A stretch of DNA of 64,000 bases, taken from an uncultured Hyphomonadaceae bacterium. GTDB lineage: Bacteria > Pseudomonadota > Alphaproteobacteria > Caulobacterales > Hyphomonadaceae. Every line of letters starts with the position of its first letter. Position 1 is the stretch's first letter. Below, piece after piece: positions 36,516 through 46,134 of the stretch. The position numbers and the translations under genes were made by a program. The DNA lies in the NCBI GenBank assembly GCA_913057945.1, contig CAJXOF010000017.1:1-64000 (forward strand), given 5' to 3'. Below the pieces are notes generated by a model. The model saw nothing but the letters and a program-made list of their open reading frames with translations, ran no database searches and had not been told where the DNA came from.

Positions 36516-36929
36516 ATGCAGACCCAACTCATCATCCCCACGCAGGGTTCCGGGCTCTATGACTTCACACGCGATGTGGAGGGCTTCGTGGCGGGGCAGG
36601 GCGACGGCCTGCTGACCCTGTTCTGCCAGCACACATCGTGTTCCCTGCTGGTGCAGGAAAATGCCGATCCGGACGTACAGCGCGATCTGCAGGCCTTCTT
36701 CCGCCGCCTCGCGCCGCCCGCCGATGACCCGTCCATGAGCTATCTGGTACATCGCACGGAAGGGCCGGACGATATGCCCGCCCATATCAAGGCCGCGCTG
36801 ACGCAGACCTCGCTCTCCATTCCGGTGGCGGGCGGTCGCATGGCGCTCGGCACATGGCAGGGCATCTACCTGTTCGAGCATCGCGACGCGCCGCACACGC
36901 GCCGTGTGGTGGCGCATCTTCTCGGCTGA
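36516..36929 (+). CDS. YjbQ/UPF0047 family protein
   Basis: A 137-residue protein of the YjbQ family (COG0432), annotated elsewhere as having secondary thiamine-phosphate synthase activity. LTLFCQHTSCSLLVQENADP near residues 33-52 and the end GTWQGIYLFEHRDAPHTRRV with its metal-binding His residues are diagnostic. The physiological role is uncertain. It converges on the lipoprotein gene. Confidence 0.93.
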   Translation: MQTQLIIPTQGSGLYDFTRDVEGFVAGQGDGLLTLFCQHTSCSLLVQENADPDVQRDLQAFFRRLAPPADDPSMSYLVHRTEGPDDMPAHIKAALTQTSLSIPVAGGRMALGTWQGIYLFEHRDAPHTRRVVAHLLG

Positions 36930-36935
36930 AACGGA

Positions 36936-38273
36936 TCAGCCGCCCAGCGCTTTCCAGCGGATCATGGCTTCGCAGGTATTCTCGCCCTGGAAGGCGGCTT
37001 TGGCGCTGCCATTGAACTGGTCGGAGACCGACGCGGCCCAGACCGCCGCAGCGGCGTCATAGGAGGTAAAGCCGATTTCGGACAGGCCGCGTTCGATCCG
37101 GTTACAGATCAGGCCGGCCACGTCCGGGTCAGCCGTGTCGTTGAGATATGAAATCCGGTCCGACAGGTCGAGCCGCGAGAAGATATAGTCATAGACCGTC
37201 AGATCCTCGCCCACATCAAAAGCGAGAATATCGCCAGAGGTGACGCCGGTATAATCCGGAAAGCCTGCATCGGAGACACCCGCGGTGAAGATCGACGGGA
37301 TCGGCTGGTCGAGATAGACGGCCCATTGGCCGATCGCGCCCTTGCCGCGCGTGTCCTTGATGTTGCTTGTGTCGGGCATCTGGGCCGAGACGACGAGGAT
37401 CGGCTTGTCGTTCCAGGCTTTTACCGAAAAGGCGCTAACCGATTGCTCCGTGATCGACTGGCCGAACAGGGTGCTGGTCGAATTGTTCAGGAAGTTGGAG
37501 GCTTCCATCATCAGCGGTGCGTTGAAATAGGTGACCAGTGTGGACGTCGGCGCGATCAAATTCGCCGCCGTAGTCAGCGCGCCCATCACATTCGCACTGG
37601 CAGAGGATTCCTTTTCGTCCGACAGCTGAAGACGGAAGCGGGCCTCAATGGTCGTGTTCGGGCCGACCTTGAAATAGGGCGTCGCATAGACCGAGATGCT
37701 CTCATTCGTCGTCCAGCTTTCACCCTCACGATTGTTGGAGGAGAAGGTTGACGAAAACAGCGCATTGGTCGCCGTGATGTCGGGTTTGGCGACGTCAAAT
37801 TCGGCGATCAGTGTGCGCGTGATGCTGCGCGATGACATCATGCGGGAGAACCAGCCCCGGCTTTCCTCGTCATAATTGCGCGCCTCGACTTCCTGGCTGC
37901 GGACGCCGGAAGTGACTCCCTCCATGTCATAGGCGTCGGGTTTCAGCGTGACGATCTGGATGCGGGTATAGCGGTCCTGCAGCATTTCTCCGAACTCGGA
38001 ATAAACGGCCGATTCGTCAATCGCGACATCAATATAGGGGAGGTAGTCCTTGGCCGGCACGGCGCCGGTGCTGGCGCGGCCGGTATGACGACGTACGGTC
38101 GGGGTCGGCGCGCCGAGGAAATCATCATCGCTCGGATTGGGAATGCCGCGCACAGGGCCATTCGGGGCCTGCCCGTTTGTGGGCGGCGGGGAGGCAGGGG
38201 CCGGCTCTGGACTGGACGCGCACCCCGCCAAGATCATGGCGATCACAATACCACCTGCAGACACCTGTTTCAT
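36936..38273 (-). CDS. Unknown large lipoprotein with a CtrA-like promoter site
   Basis: A 445-residue exported lipoprotein I do not recognise. The signal MKQVSAGGIVIAMILAGCAS has a clear lipobox. A Pro-rich linker (EPAPASPPPTNGQAPNGPVR) follows, and then a large, mostly beta domain with repeated Ser/Thr/Asn stretches. The ATG at 38273 is preferred because AAAGGGG lies about 9 bp upstream; the ATG at 38282 abuts that site. Upstream lie TTAA-N6-TTAAC (38304-38318) and a GATTC (38324-38328), so CtrA/CcrM cell-cycle control is a reasonable hypothesis and would fit an envelope or polar role. Confidence 0.72.
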   Translation of the reverse strand: MKQVSAGGIVIAMILAGCASSPEPAPASPPPTNGQAPNGPVRGIPNPSDDDFLGAPTPTVRRHTGRASTGAVPAKDYLPYIDVAIDESAVYSEFGEMLQDRYTRIQIVTLKPDAYDMEGVTSGVRSQEVEARNYDEESRGWFSRMMSSRSITRTLIAEFDVAKPDITATNALFSSTFSSNNREGESWTTNESISVYATPYFKVGPNTTIEARFRLQLSDEKESSASANVMGALTTAANLIAPTSTLVTYFNAPLMMEASNFLNNSTSTLFGQSITEQSVSAFSVKAWNDKPILVVSAQMPDTSNIKDTRGKGAIGQWAVYLDQPIPSIFTAGVSDAGFPDYTGVTSGDILAFDVGEDLTVYDYIFSRLDLSDRISYLNDTADPDVAGLICNRIERGLSEIGFTSYDAAAAVWAASVSDQFNGSAKAAFQGENTCEAMIRWKALGG

Positions 38274-38303
38274 GCCGTTCATCCCCTTTGTTTCTCCCCA
38301 GCG

Positions 38304-38328
38304 TTAAAGATTGTTAACAGACGGATTC
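38304..38328 (-). promoter_or_regulatory. CtrA-box-like site and GANTC upstream of the unknown lipoprotein
   Basis: TTAA-AGATTG-TTAAC (38304-38318) matches the two-half-site CtrA pattern with 6-bp spacing, and GATTC (38324-38328) is a possible CcrM methylation site. They lie 31-55 bp from the gene's start. Confidence 0.45.
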
Positions 38329-38463
38329 GTGCAAAGCGAGCCATTTTGAGACAGATTTCGCGGGTGAAGCGTATGTGAGCGGCACCATGACCTGACCTTG
38401 CGGGAAGGTGTGCTGGCAACGTCCAATATCCTCTTTACTCACATTTGCTGCAATGCAATAAGC

Positions 38464-38510
38464 GCCTTGCGCAAGGCCGTGGGCCTTCCTATATGCTCAT
38501 TGTGAGCATA
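38464..38510. promoter_or_regulatory. Two palindromes in the panD promoter region
   Basis: GCCTTGCGCAAGGC (38464-38477) is a perfect 14-bp palindrome. TATGCTCA-TTG-TGAGCATA (38492-38510) is a perfect 8-3-8 palindrome 39 bp before the panD start. The second looks like an operator for a dimeric repressor; the first could be a terminator-like or operator site. Confidence 0.5.
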
Positions 38511-38548
38511 ATTAAGCGCTCATAAAATAAATCCGGGAGGATACATCC

Positions 38549-38905
38549 TTGTTGCTCAACATGCTGAAAGCCAAACTGCATTCTGCAACCGTCACGCAGT
38601 GCGACCTTCACTATGAAGGCTCGGTCTCGATTGACCAGGACCTGCTTGACGCTTCGGGCATCCTGCCGAATGAGCGCGTGGATATCTGGAACGTTACCAA
38701 TGGTGCCCGCATCCAGACCTATGCTCTTGAAGCGCCGCGTGGCTCCAAGACCATCGGCGTGAACGGCGCCGCTGCCCGCCACTTTGCGACAGGCGACAAG
38801 GTCATCATCGCGGCCTTTGCCGGCATCGACGCTGACAAGGCACGCCAGCACGCCCCGACCGTTGTGCTGCTGGGCGACAATAACGAGATCAAGCGTCCCA
38901 TTTGA
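38549..38905 (+). CDS. panD: Aspartate 1-decarboxylase
   Basis: A 118-residue pyruvoyl enzyme that makes beta-alanine from aspartate for pantothenate and CoA. The self-cleavage site YEGS is present near residue 26 ([19 protein letters not shown]), the Ser becoming the pyruvoyl group. [14 protein letters not shown] and [20 protein letters not shown] complete the match. The start is probably TTG at 38549, because GGGAGG sits 8 bp upstream and the resulting N-terminus ([11 protein letters not shown]) has the family length; the ATG at 38561 is 20 bp from that site. No panB/C is adjacent. A palindromic operator candidate lies upstream. Confidence 0.93.
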   Translation: MLLNMLKAKLHSATVTQCDLHYEGSVSIDQDLLDASGILPNERVDIWNVTNGARIQTYALEAPRGSKTIGVNGAAARHFATGDKVIIAAFAGIDADKARQHAPTVVLLGDNNEIKRPI

Positions 38906-38932
38906 TCCGGGCCTGACCCGCACCCGTTGAAT

Positions 38933-39916
<984 letters not shown>

Positions 39917-40009
39917 ATCAAGGCCCCTTGCATTGCGTTCCCAAGACATGGGGACCGCGCCGCCAAAGCCAAGCCTCCCTTGCGCAGCGGAAGGCTCGCA
40001 AGAGTTTTT

Positions 40010-41056
40010 CTAGAACCCAACCGGCGCAGGCAGGCCGCTACTCGACAGGCAGATCGCCTTGAAGCGGCTGCCCATGTCCTTCGGGTCGATCAGCCGCTGG
40101 GCATTGTTGAAGATCGCGTCAGCATGGTCAGGATTGGCCTCGACCAGCTGGTTGAGACGGGCCTGCGCGCCGAGCCCCATCAGGAACATGCCTTGCGGCG
40201 TCGGGCCGGCCACATCGAGTCCCATACGGGCAGCGAGGCGTTGCAAGCGCCCGAAATCGACGTCCACAGTCAAATCCGTTTCGCCCGGCCGGGCGAGTGG
40301 GGAGACCTGCTCGCCCTGGCTGAAGGCGCGCAAACTGTCGCCCGGCGTGGCATCGGCGGGGCCGTAATCAATGAACAGCGCACGCATCGGGGCGGGCCGC
40401 GTGAGAAGGTCGGCGACCAGCAGGTCGAAGCCGATCTGGACCTCTACGGCTTCTGACGTTTCGGCGGCGCCATCGGGCGCGCGCTGCTCGTCGGCGGCAA
40501 GCCCGAAGGCAAGCGCTCCGTCCGCATCCAGCCCGACCACGCATTCGCGCCACTGGCCATCCGCCTTGCGGAACTGGCGGGCGGGCAGGCAGTCGAGATA
40601 TTCATTGGCGACCAGGATCATCGGCCCGGCGGGCACGGTCGCGAGCGTATCGGCAAAAGACGGCGCGTAATCGTTGAGGCGCTCGGCCTGCACCTTGCGC
40701 AATTCCGGGCTCGGCTCGACGAGGGTGAGCTTGGCGGCATCGGCAAACTCGCGGCCGCCCGCGACATAGGCGAGGCGCAGCGCATCCGCCATCAGCGTGC
40801 CACGGCCGGGACCGATCTCGACGAGATGGAAGTCGGACGGTGCGCCCATGGCCCGCCATTCATGCACGACCCACAGGCCGATCAGTTCGCCGAACACCTG
40901 GCTGACTTCCGGCGCTGTGATGAAATCCGTGCCAAGGCCGGGGCGGGTCGCATAATAGCCCTGGCTGGCGTCATGCAAGGCAAGCTGCATATAGGTTGAA
41001 ACCGGGATGGGGCCGCCGGTCTCGATCAGGCGGGTGAGGCGATCCTTGAGGGTCAT
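40010..41056 (-). CDS. SAM-dependent methyltransferase, MidA/NDUFAF7 family
   Basis: A 348-residue class I methyltransferase of COG1565. GPIPVSTYMQLALHDASQGY near residue 15, FITAPEVSQVFGELIGLWVV near 45 and the SAM motif LVEIGPGRGTLMADALR near 79 are diagnostic. The mitochondrial homologue NDUFAF7 methylates an Arg of complex I; a matching role here is plausible. It lies 7 bp downstream of lgt on the same strand, a common alphaproteobacterial pair. Confidence 0.92.
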   Translation of the reverse strand: MTLKDRLTRLIETGGPIPVSTYMQLALHDASQGYYATRPGLGTDFITAPEVSQVFGELIGLWVVHEWRAMGAPSDFHLVEIGPGRGTLMADALRLAYVAGGREFADAAKLTLVEPSPELRKVQAERLNDYAPSFADTLATVPAGPMILVANEYLDCLPARQFRKADGQWRECVVGLDADGALAFGLAADEQRAPDGAAETSEAVEVQIGFDLLVADLLTRPAPMRALFIDYGPADATPGDSLRAFSQGEQVSPLARPGETDLTVDVDFGRLQRLAARMGLDVAGPTPQGMFLMGLGAQARLNQLVEANPDHADAIFNNAQRLIDPKDMGSRFKAICLSSSGLPAPVGF

Positions 41057-41063
41057 GGCAGGC

Positions 41064-42020
41064 TCAGTTCGAGGTCGCAGGCTTTGGCTTCAGCGCGTTC
41101 CAGACCAGCCAGATGCCGCCGATCCACATCGGGATGGAAAGCAGCTGGCCCATCGTGATCCAGTCCGGCAGGCTGGTCGCGAAACTGTCCGGCATGCGGA
41201 AATTCTCGACGATGGTGCGGCCCGCAGCATACATCAGCAGGAACAGGCCAGCGACGAGGCCGGGGCGTTTCAGCGCGCCGAAGCGCCAGATCAGGACTGA
41301 TAGTACAAGCAGCGGCAGCCAGCCTTCCAGCACGCTTTCATACAGCTGGCTTGGATGGCGTGCGGTCTCAAATCCGGTGCTGACCCATTCGCCGGTTTCC
41401 CAATTATAGGCGGGCGGCGTGGAGCCGCGCACATAGCCTTCCGGGAAGACCATGCCGATGGGCGCATCGGTGTGGCGGCCATAGAGTTCGGCGTTCACGA
41501 AATTGGCGAGCCGCACGAGGCCGATACCGATCGGCGCGACTACGCCGGCAATGTCGCCAATGGAGAGCAAAGACACTTTGCGACTTCGCGCGAACAGGAT
41601 CAGCGCGATGGTGACGCCCAGAATGCCGCCATGAAACGCCATGCCGCCATCCCAGATCTTGAAGATGGTCAGCGGGTTCGCCGCGATCACGTCGAACTGG
41701 TAGGGCACCATGTAGAACAGGACATAGCCGAAGCGTCCGCCGAGGATGATGCCGACAATGATCCAGAACATAATGTCGTCGAGCTGGTCCTTGGTCAGCG
41801 GGCTTCTGCCGCCGAACAGGCGCGGGCGCCGGATCATGGTGCTGGCATACCACCAGGCGAGCGCGATGCCCGCCATGTAGCCGAGCGCGTACCAGCGCAA
41901 ATGGAAGGTGCCGAGCCCGAGGAAGCCGAGGTCAATCGACACCAGCGCCGGGCTGACATCCGGAAAGGTCAGCGCCGCGGCGGGCAGAAGGGGTGCGGCG
42001 AAGCTCATCATATCCAGCAT
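41064..42020 (-). CDS. lgt: Prolipoprotein diacylglyceryl transferase
   Basis: A 318-residue inner-membrane enzyme with about seven helices that attaches diacylglycerol to lipobox Cys residues. GGRFGYVLFYMVPYQF, the signature GGMAFHGGILGVTIAL, LVRLANFVNAELYGRHTDAP and RHPSQLYESVLEGWLP are all present with the essential His, Arg and Glu residues. It would process the many lipoproteins seen in this window. It is divergent from the BMFP gene and heads a two-gene unit with the midA-like gene. Confidence 0.97.
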   Translation of the reverse strand: MLDMMSFAAPLLPAAALTFPDVSPALVSIDLGFLGLGTFHLRWYALGYMAGIALAWWYASTMIRRPRLFGGRSPLTKDQLDDIMFWIIVGIILGGRFGYVLFYMVPYQFDVIAANPLTIFKIWDGGMAFHGGILGVTIALILFARSRKVSLLSIGDIAGVVAPIGIGLVRLANFVNAELYGRHTDAPIGMVFPEGYVRGSTPPAYNWETGEWVSTGFETARHPSQLYESVLEGWLPLLVLSVLIWRFGALKRPGLVAGLFLLMYAAGRTIVENFRMPDSFATSLPDWITMGQLLSIPMWIGGIWLVWNALKPKPATSN

Positions 42021-42104
42021 GCAGCGTCTTTTCCCTGTATGGATAAGGACCTATCTGTTAGGGGAACCAAACCTGTCCGCCCGATGCCGCGAAGGAGTAG
42101 CCGC

Positions 42105-42356
42105 ATGGCCACAACAAATCCACTGCTAGATGACATTGCTGGCCTGATGACCGGGGCAATGGGCGCTGCACGGGCCGCGAGCGAGGAAGCGAAGACCGCG
42201 GCGCAGGCCCGTGTGAAGGGCCTGATCGCCGACATGGACCTGGCGGGGCGTGACGAAGTCGAGGCGCTGAAGACGCTTGCCACCGCGGCGCTGGAGCGCG
42301 TCGAGGCGCTGGAAGCGCGTGTTGCCGAGCTCGAAACGGCTGCAAAATCCAAGTAA
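42105..42356 (+). CDS. BMFP/UbiK-like accessory factor
   Basis: An 83-residue protein with a long C-terminal coiled coil (DEVEALKTLATAALERVEAL), of the BMFP family. UbiK members trimerise through this coiled coil and aid aerobic ubiquinone synthesis by binding lipids. MATTNPLLDDIAGLMTGAMG is the typical N-terminal amphipathic helix. GAAGGAG 7 bp upstream fixes the start. It is divergent from lgt. Confidence 0.88.
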   Translation: MATTNPLLDDIAGLMTGAMGAARAASEEAKTAAQARVKGLIADMDLAGRDEVEALKTLATAALERVEALEARVAELETAAKSK

Positions 42357-42485
42357 CGCAACCCACAGACTTTATCTGCCTACCTGTTGATCAGGGTGGA
42401 CGCAGCGGCGTCGCCGCGTTTCAACGGGGATGGCCATTGGGCACGAATCCTGTGTCCATGACTTCAGAAAGAAGGGGAGACTTTC

Positions 42486-42989
42486 ATGAGCCTTGATCTT
42501 TCACGCGAAGAATTCGAAGGGATTGATCCGCTCGACCGCGTCGAAGAGGCGCTCGAAATCGCAGGGTGGCAACACGAACGCGATGAAGAGGGGACGATCC
42601 AGGCCGTGGCCGAGACCCGCTGGGGCGATATGGGCGCGCTGTTTGCGTTCCGCCCAGAGCCTGCGGCGATCCACTTTTCCGTCACGCTCGACATCAAGCC
42701 GGTTGCCGACAAGCGCCGCCAGCTGTCCGAGCTGATCATCATGGCGAATGAGCGTCTCTGGCTCGGCCATTTCGATTACTGGGCCGATGAAGGCGTCGTG
42801 ATCTTCCGCTATACCTTCTCCATGATGGACCGGGACGAAGCCTCTCTGGGCGAGATCCGCTCCACCATCGCGGCAGCGGTGAGCGCTGTGGACCGGTTCG
42901 TGCCGGCCTTCAACTTCCTGATCTGGGCCGGCAAGAGCCCGCGCGAGGCCATCGACGCGGTGATGTTCGAAACCCAGGGCGAAGCCTGA
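42486..42989 (+). CDS. YbjN domain-containing protein
   Basis: A 167-residue cytoplasmic protein of the YbjN family, which has a type III secretion chaperone-like fold. LSELIIMANERLWLGHFDYW near residue 80 and VVIFRYTFSM are typical. Its function is poorly known (envelope or stress effects in E. coli). GGGGAG precedes the ATG. proC follows after 10 bp and probably shares the transcript. Confidence 0.88.
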   Translation: MSLDLSREEFEGIDPLDRVEEALEIAGWQHERDEEGTIQAVAETRWGDMGALFAFRPEPAAIHFSVTLDIKPVADKRRQLSELIIMANERLWLGHFDYWADEGVVIFRYTFSMMDRDEASLGEIRSTIAAAVSAVDRFVPAFNFLIWAGKSPREAIDAVMFETQGEA

Positions 42990-42999
42990 GCCCCGGCGC

Positions 43000-43809
43000 G
43001 TGGCGGGGGCACAATCGATTGTCCTGATCGGGGCTGGCCGCATGGGCGGCGCCCTCGCATCAGGTTGGCTGTCCGGTCGGGCAAAGCCGAACCTTTCCAT
43101 CGTCGCGCCGCGCCCGACCCCGCAAGTCCGGGAATGGGCCGAGGCGGGCCAGATCACGCTGAACCCCGAGCCCGCTCCGGCCGACATTGTCGTTCTGGGC
43201 ATCAAGCCCCAGCAATTCGCGCGCGCCGCAGAAGGCGTGAAGGCATTCATTGGCGAGCAGACTCTGGTCGTGTCCGTCATGGGCGGCGTCAAGCTGAGCC
43301 AGCTCGAAGACCGGCTCGGCACGCCACACGTCATCCGCGCGATGCCGAACACACCCGGTTCCATCGGCAAGGGCGTCACGTTGCTGTCGGCGGCCCCATC
43401 TCTGGACGCTGCCGACATCGAGGCGGCCCGCAAGCTGCTCACCCCGCTCGGCCTCGTGGAAGGCCCGATGGACGAGAAAACCATGGTTGCCGCGACCGGC
43501 ATTTCCGGCTGCGGCCCGGCCTATGTCTTTCTGCTGGCAGAAGTGATGGCTGAGGCGGGGGAGGCCGAAGGCGTGCCCAAGGACATGGCCGCACGCCTTG
43601 CCATCGAGACGATCATCGGCGCGGCGGCCCTGATGGAGCAATCCGGACAGACTCCGAACGAACTCAGAAAAATGGTCACTTCCCCCGGCGGCATCACCCA
43701 GGCCGCCCTTGACATCCTCATGGATGACGGTGGGATGCCTATCTTGATGAGGAAGGCCCTACGCGCCGCTGTAACTCGCGACCGGGAGCTTTCCAGAGAG
43801 CCGGACTAG
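43000..43809 (+). CDS. proC: Pyrroline-5-carboxylate reductase
   Basis: A 269-residue NAD(P)H-dependent reductase making proline. The Rossmann motif IVLIGAGRMGGALASGWL is near residues 7-24, and the signature TGISGCGPAYVFLLAEVMAE with MVTSPGGITQAALDIL marks the C-terminal domain. The start is GTG at 43000; the ribosome binding site is poor, suggesting coupling to YbjN 10 bp upstream. It is followed by a TetR/COQ9-like gene after 14 bp. Confidence 0.95.
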   Translation: MAGAQSIVLIGAGRMGGALASGWLSGRAKPNLSIVAPRPTPQVREWAEAGQITLNPEPAPADIVVLGIKPQQFARAAEGVKAFIGEQTLVVSVMGGVKLSQLEDRLGTPHVIRAMPNTPGSIGKGVTLLSAAPSLDAADIEAARKLLTPLGLVEGPMDEKTMVAATGISGCGPAYVFLLAEVMAEAGEAEGVPKDMAARLAIETIIGAAALMEQSGQTPNELRKMVTSPGGITQAALDILMDDGGMPILMRKALRAAVTRDRELSREPD

Positions 43810-43823
43810 AGGACCACGACCAG

Positions 43824-44462
43824 ATGACGACGCAGGCAGGCATACTGGATAAAGGCCTGCTCGCCGCTTTGGGCCTCGCCGCCGATACGCCCTGGGCCGA
43901 TCTGACGCTCGCGGACATTGCAGGCGCTGTCGGGATCAATTTGTCCGAGTTTCATGGTCTTGCCGGCAAGGATGACCTTGCCGCACATGCCGATCCCTAT
44001 TTCGACAAGGCCATGTCGGAAGAGGGGGTATCGCGCGACGAGAGCCCGCGTGAGCGCCTGTTCGATGTCATTATGCTGCGTTTCGAAGCGATGGAAGCGC
44101 ACCGCGCCGGCCTCATGTCCCTGATGACCTATCGTGACCGGACGCCGTCGCTCTTGCTCACCCTGCCGCTGGCCCGCAAGCGCAGCGCGGACTGGGCGCT
44201 CGTTTCGGCCGGGCTCGACAATCGGTCCGGCGCGCCGGCCGGGCTGAAATCCGTCGCCATCGGCTATGTGATCGCCAAGGCTGAACGCGCCTGGCGCAAG
44301 GAAACCAGCGGAGATTTCGCACTCACCATGGCCGCGCTCGACCGCGGCCTGCGCGACGCCGAAGACCGCATGAAGCAGCTGCAGCGCTTCACCGGCTGGG
44401 GAAAAAATAAAACACGGCAGGACAACACTGCCGACGAGGAAACGAAACCGGAGGAAACATGA
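43824..44462 (+). CDS. TetR/COQ9-like protein
   Basis: A 212-residue protein with a weak TetR-type HTH (LTLADIAGAVGINLSEFHGL near residues 27-46) and a C-terminal domain ending DFALTMAALDRGLRDAEDRM, a pattern shared with the COQ9-like branch. COQ9 proteins descend from TetR regulators and help ubiquinone hydroxylation. The HTH looks degenerate, so DNA binding is doubtful. The C-terminal tail is low-complexity and acidic. Its TGA directly precedes the ATG of the phosphotransferase, so they are coupled. Confidence 0.7.
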   Translation: MTTQAGILDKGLLAALGLAADTPWADLTLADIAGAVGINLSEFHGLAGKDDLAAHADPYFDKAMSEEGVSRDESPRERLFDVIMLRFEAMEAHRAGLMSLMTYRDRTPSLLLTLPLARKRSADWALVSAGLDNRSGAPAGLKSVAIGYVIAKAERAWRKETSGDFALTMAALDRGLRDAEDRMKQLQRFTGWGKNKTRQDNTADEETKPEET

Positions 44463-45545
44463 ATGAGCCGACCAGGCCTCGACGCGGACCCGCTCTCACT
44501 CGGAGCGGAATGGTTCAATGCGCTATTTGAAGAAATCGGCATTGATGCCGAAGTCGCCAGCCTCACCGCGAAATCCATCGGGACCGGCCAGATCGGCGAG
44601 AATGTCCGTTTCGTGTTCGACTATGCCCGCAAGGGCGCGAATGCGCCGGCGACGCTGGTTGGCAAATTTCCATCCGACAGCCCTGAAAGCCTGATGACGG
44701 CCAAGCTGCTTGGTCATTATGAGCGCGAAGTGAAATTCTATCGCACCTTCCCGAAAGTGGCGGGCGTGATTACACCGGCGGCGTTTTACACCGACTATGA
44801 TGCAGACACGAACCGGTTTGCCCTGATCATGGAAGACATGGCGCCCTCCGAGCAGGGCGACCAGCTGCAGGGGTGCAGCGTGGCCGAAGCCGAGCGGGCG
44901 CTGTCGGCGGCGGCCGTGCTGCATGCGGCGCACTGGAATGACCCGTCGCTCGACAATTATGCCTGGTTGCAGGGCAGTGAATTGGCCCCGCCGCCCGCAC
45001 TTGGCCCGGAAGCGGTGTCCGGCCTGTGGCAGGGCTTCAAGGAGCGGTATGGTAAAAGGCTGGAGGCGGCCGACATCCTTGTAGGCGATGCCTATGCGGC
45101 CGCACTCCCGGCCTGGAGCGAGGGCTATGATGGCCCGCACGCGCTGACGCACAATGATTTCCGGCTCGACAATATGCTGTTTGGCACCGAGTCCGCCCCC
45201 AAGCCACTGGCTGTCGTGGACTGGCAAACGGTCGGCAAGGGCGCCCCGGCGGGGGATGTTGCCTATTTCATCGGCGCGGGCCTGACTCGCGAGGACCGGC
45301 CCAGGCATGAGCAGGCATTGCTCAGCTATTATCATGCCCGTCTGACGGAAGAGGGCATCACCGATTATTCGTTCGATGAGCTCTACCGGCATTATCGCTG
45401 GTTCAGTTTCTATGGAATGTCGGTGGCCTTCGGGGCGGCGATGCTGGTGAAACAGACCGAGCGGGGCGACGAGATGTTCCTCACCATGTTGCGCCGTCAT
45501 GCGGGTCAGGCACGGGACAATGACGCGCTGGCATTGCTGGCGTAA
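44463..45545 (+). CDS. Aminoglycoside phosphotransferase/choline kinase-like protein
   Basis: A 360-residue kinase-fold protein. The catalytic loop ALTHNDFRLDNMLFG holds the HxDxxxxN motif near residue 230, and VVDWQ is the DFG-like metal site. An N-lobe strand GKFPSD probably carries the ATP Lys. Members phosphorylate diverse small alcohols; antibiotic resistance should not be assumed for a chromosomal copy of this ecdysteroid-kinase-like type. It is last in the YbjN-proC-COQ9-like run. Confidence 0.85.
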   Translation: MSRPGLDADPLSLGAEWFNALFEEIGIDAEVASLTAKSIGTGQIGENVRFVFDYARKGANAPATLVGKFPSDSPESLMTAKLLGHYEREVKFYRTFPKVAGVITPAAFYTDYDADTNRFALIMEDMAPSEQGDQLQGCSVAEAERALSAAAVLHAAHWNDPSLDNYAWLQGSELAPPPALGPEAVSGLWQGFKERYGKRLEAADILVGDAYAAALPAWSEGYDGPHALTHNDFRLDNMLFGTESAPKPLAVVDWQTVGKGAPAGDVAYFIGAGLTREDRPRHEQALLSYYHARLTEEGITDYSFDELYRHYRWFSFYGMSVAFGAAMLVKQTERGDEMFLTMLRRHAGQARDNDALALLA

Positions 45546-45573
45546 TCCGGTTGTAAATTATATTTTCTGTAAT

Positions 45574-45588
45574 GAATCCAGCTGATTC
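45574..45588. promoter_or_regulatory. Paired GANTC sites upstream of sciP
   Basis: GAATC (45574-45578) and GATTC (45584-45588) lie 10 bp apart in the otherwise empty 210-bp region before sciP. GANTC is the CcrM methylation site of this bacterial group, so promoter activity may depend on hemimethylation. Confidence 0.4.
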
Positions 45589-45755
45589 CCGGCGATTGTC
45601 CCGGCCCGGTACAGCTTTACAAACATTCTTCTAACCGGGGGAGTGAAACTGACGAGGTCGCTTATGCCTCGGCTTAAAACCCACACTGTATGTTGGATGA
45701 CATGGCGCCCGGAGAAGCCGGGCAGTCCTGTCACGACAACAAGAATGGTGTGGAC

Positions 45756-46028
45756 ATGGAACAGCACAATGCACGTAACCTCAGCGTCCCGGGCCCGGAT
45801 GGCCAGATGCTGACCCTGGCGGATCTTCCGTCACCCAACATTTCCCGTTGGGTCACTCGTCGCAAGGCTGAAGTCGTTGCAGCAGTTTCCGGCGGTCTTC
45901 TGACCCGCAAGGCAGCCTGCGATCGCTACAGCCTGAGCGACGAAGAATTCGAGACCTGGGAGAAGCTTTACTCCCGTCACGGAACCAAGGGTCTGCGGAC
46001 CACCCGTCTGCAGCAATATCGCCGCTAG
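45756..46028 (+). CDS. sciP: CtrA inhibitor SciP (DUF1153)
   Basis: A 90-residue helix-turn-helix protein. RWVTRRKAEVVAAVSGGLLT near residues 31-50 and YSLSDEEFETWEKLYSRHG are the DUF1153 signature. In Caulobacter SciP accumulates in swarmer cells and blocks transcription of CtrA targets such as flagellar and ctrA genes. Here it lies right next to a flagellar-type operon and 4.5 kb from ctrA, fitting that circuit. I chose the ATG at 45756 for family length; the frame is open 22 codons upstream. The ribosome binding site is weak. Confidence 0.9.
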   Translation: MEQHNARNLSVPGPDGQMLTLADLPSPNISRWVTRRKAEVVAAVSGGLLTRKAACDRYSLSDEEFETWEKLYSRHGTKGLRTTRLQQYRR

Positions 46029-46040
46029 GACGGTTTACGG

Positions 46041-46062
46041 TTAACGGAATCCTTTCCGTTAA
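46041..46062. promoter_or_regulatory. Inverted repeat with TTAA half-sites between sciP and mini-fliF
   Basis: TTAACGGAA (46041-46049) and TTCCGTTAA (46054-46062) form a perfect 9-bp stem with loop TCCT. It could be the sciP terminator or, because both arms end in TTAA, an operator for CtrA-type regulators; the half-site spacing is not canonical. Confidence 0.45.
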
Positions 46063-46134
46063 ACACAAATTTACACGCCAGCGCCTATCAATGGTCCTGA
46101 ATGCCGGAAATGTACCCGGCACCGGGAGTTGCTG

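Noticed and set aside
44463..45545. Antibiotic resistance (aminoglycoside phosphotransferase) gene
   Set aside because: The kinase-fold family is broad, and chromosomal context with proC and a COQ9-like gene gives no support for a resistance role.
46100..46134. Possible sigma-54 promoter (GGCAC...TTGCT) before mini-fliF
   Set aside because: The GG-GC spacing is 11 instead of 10 and the element abuts the start codon, leaving no leader for a ribosome binding site.
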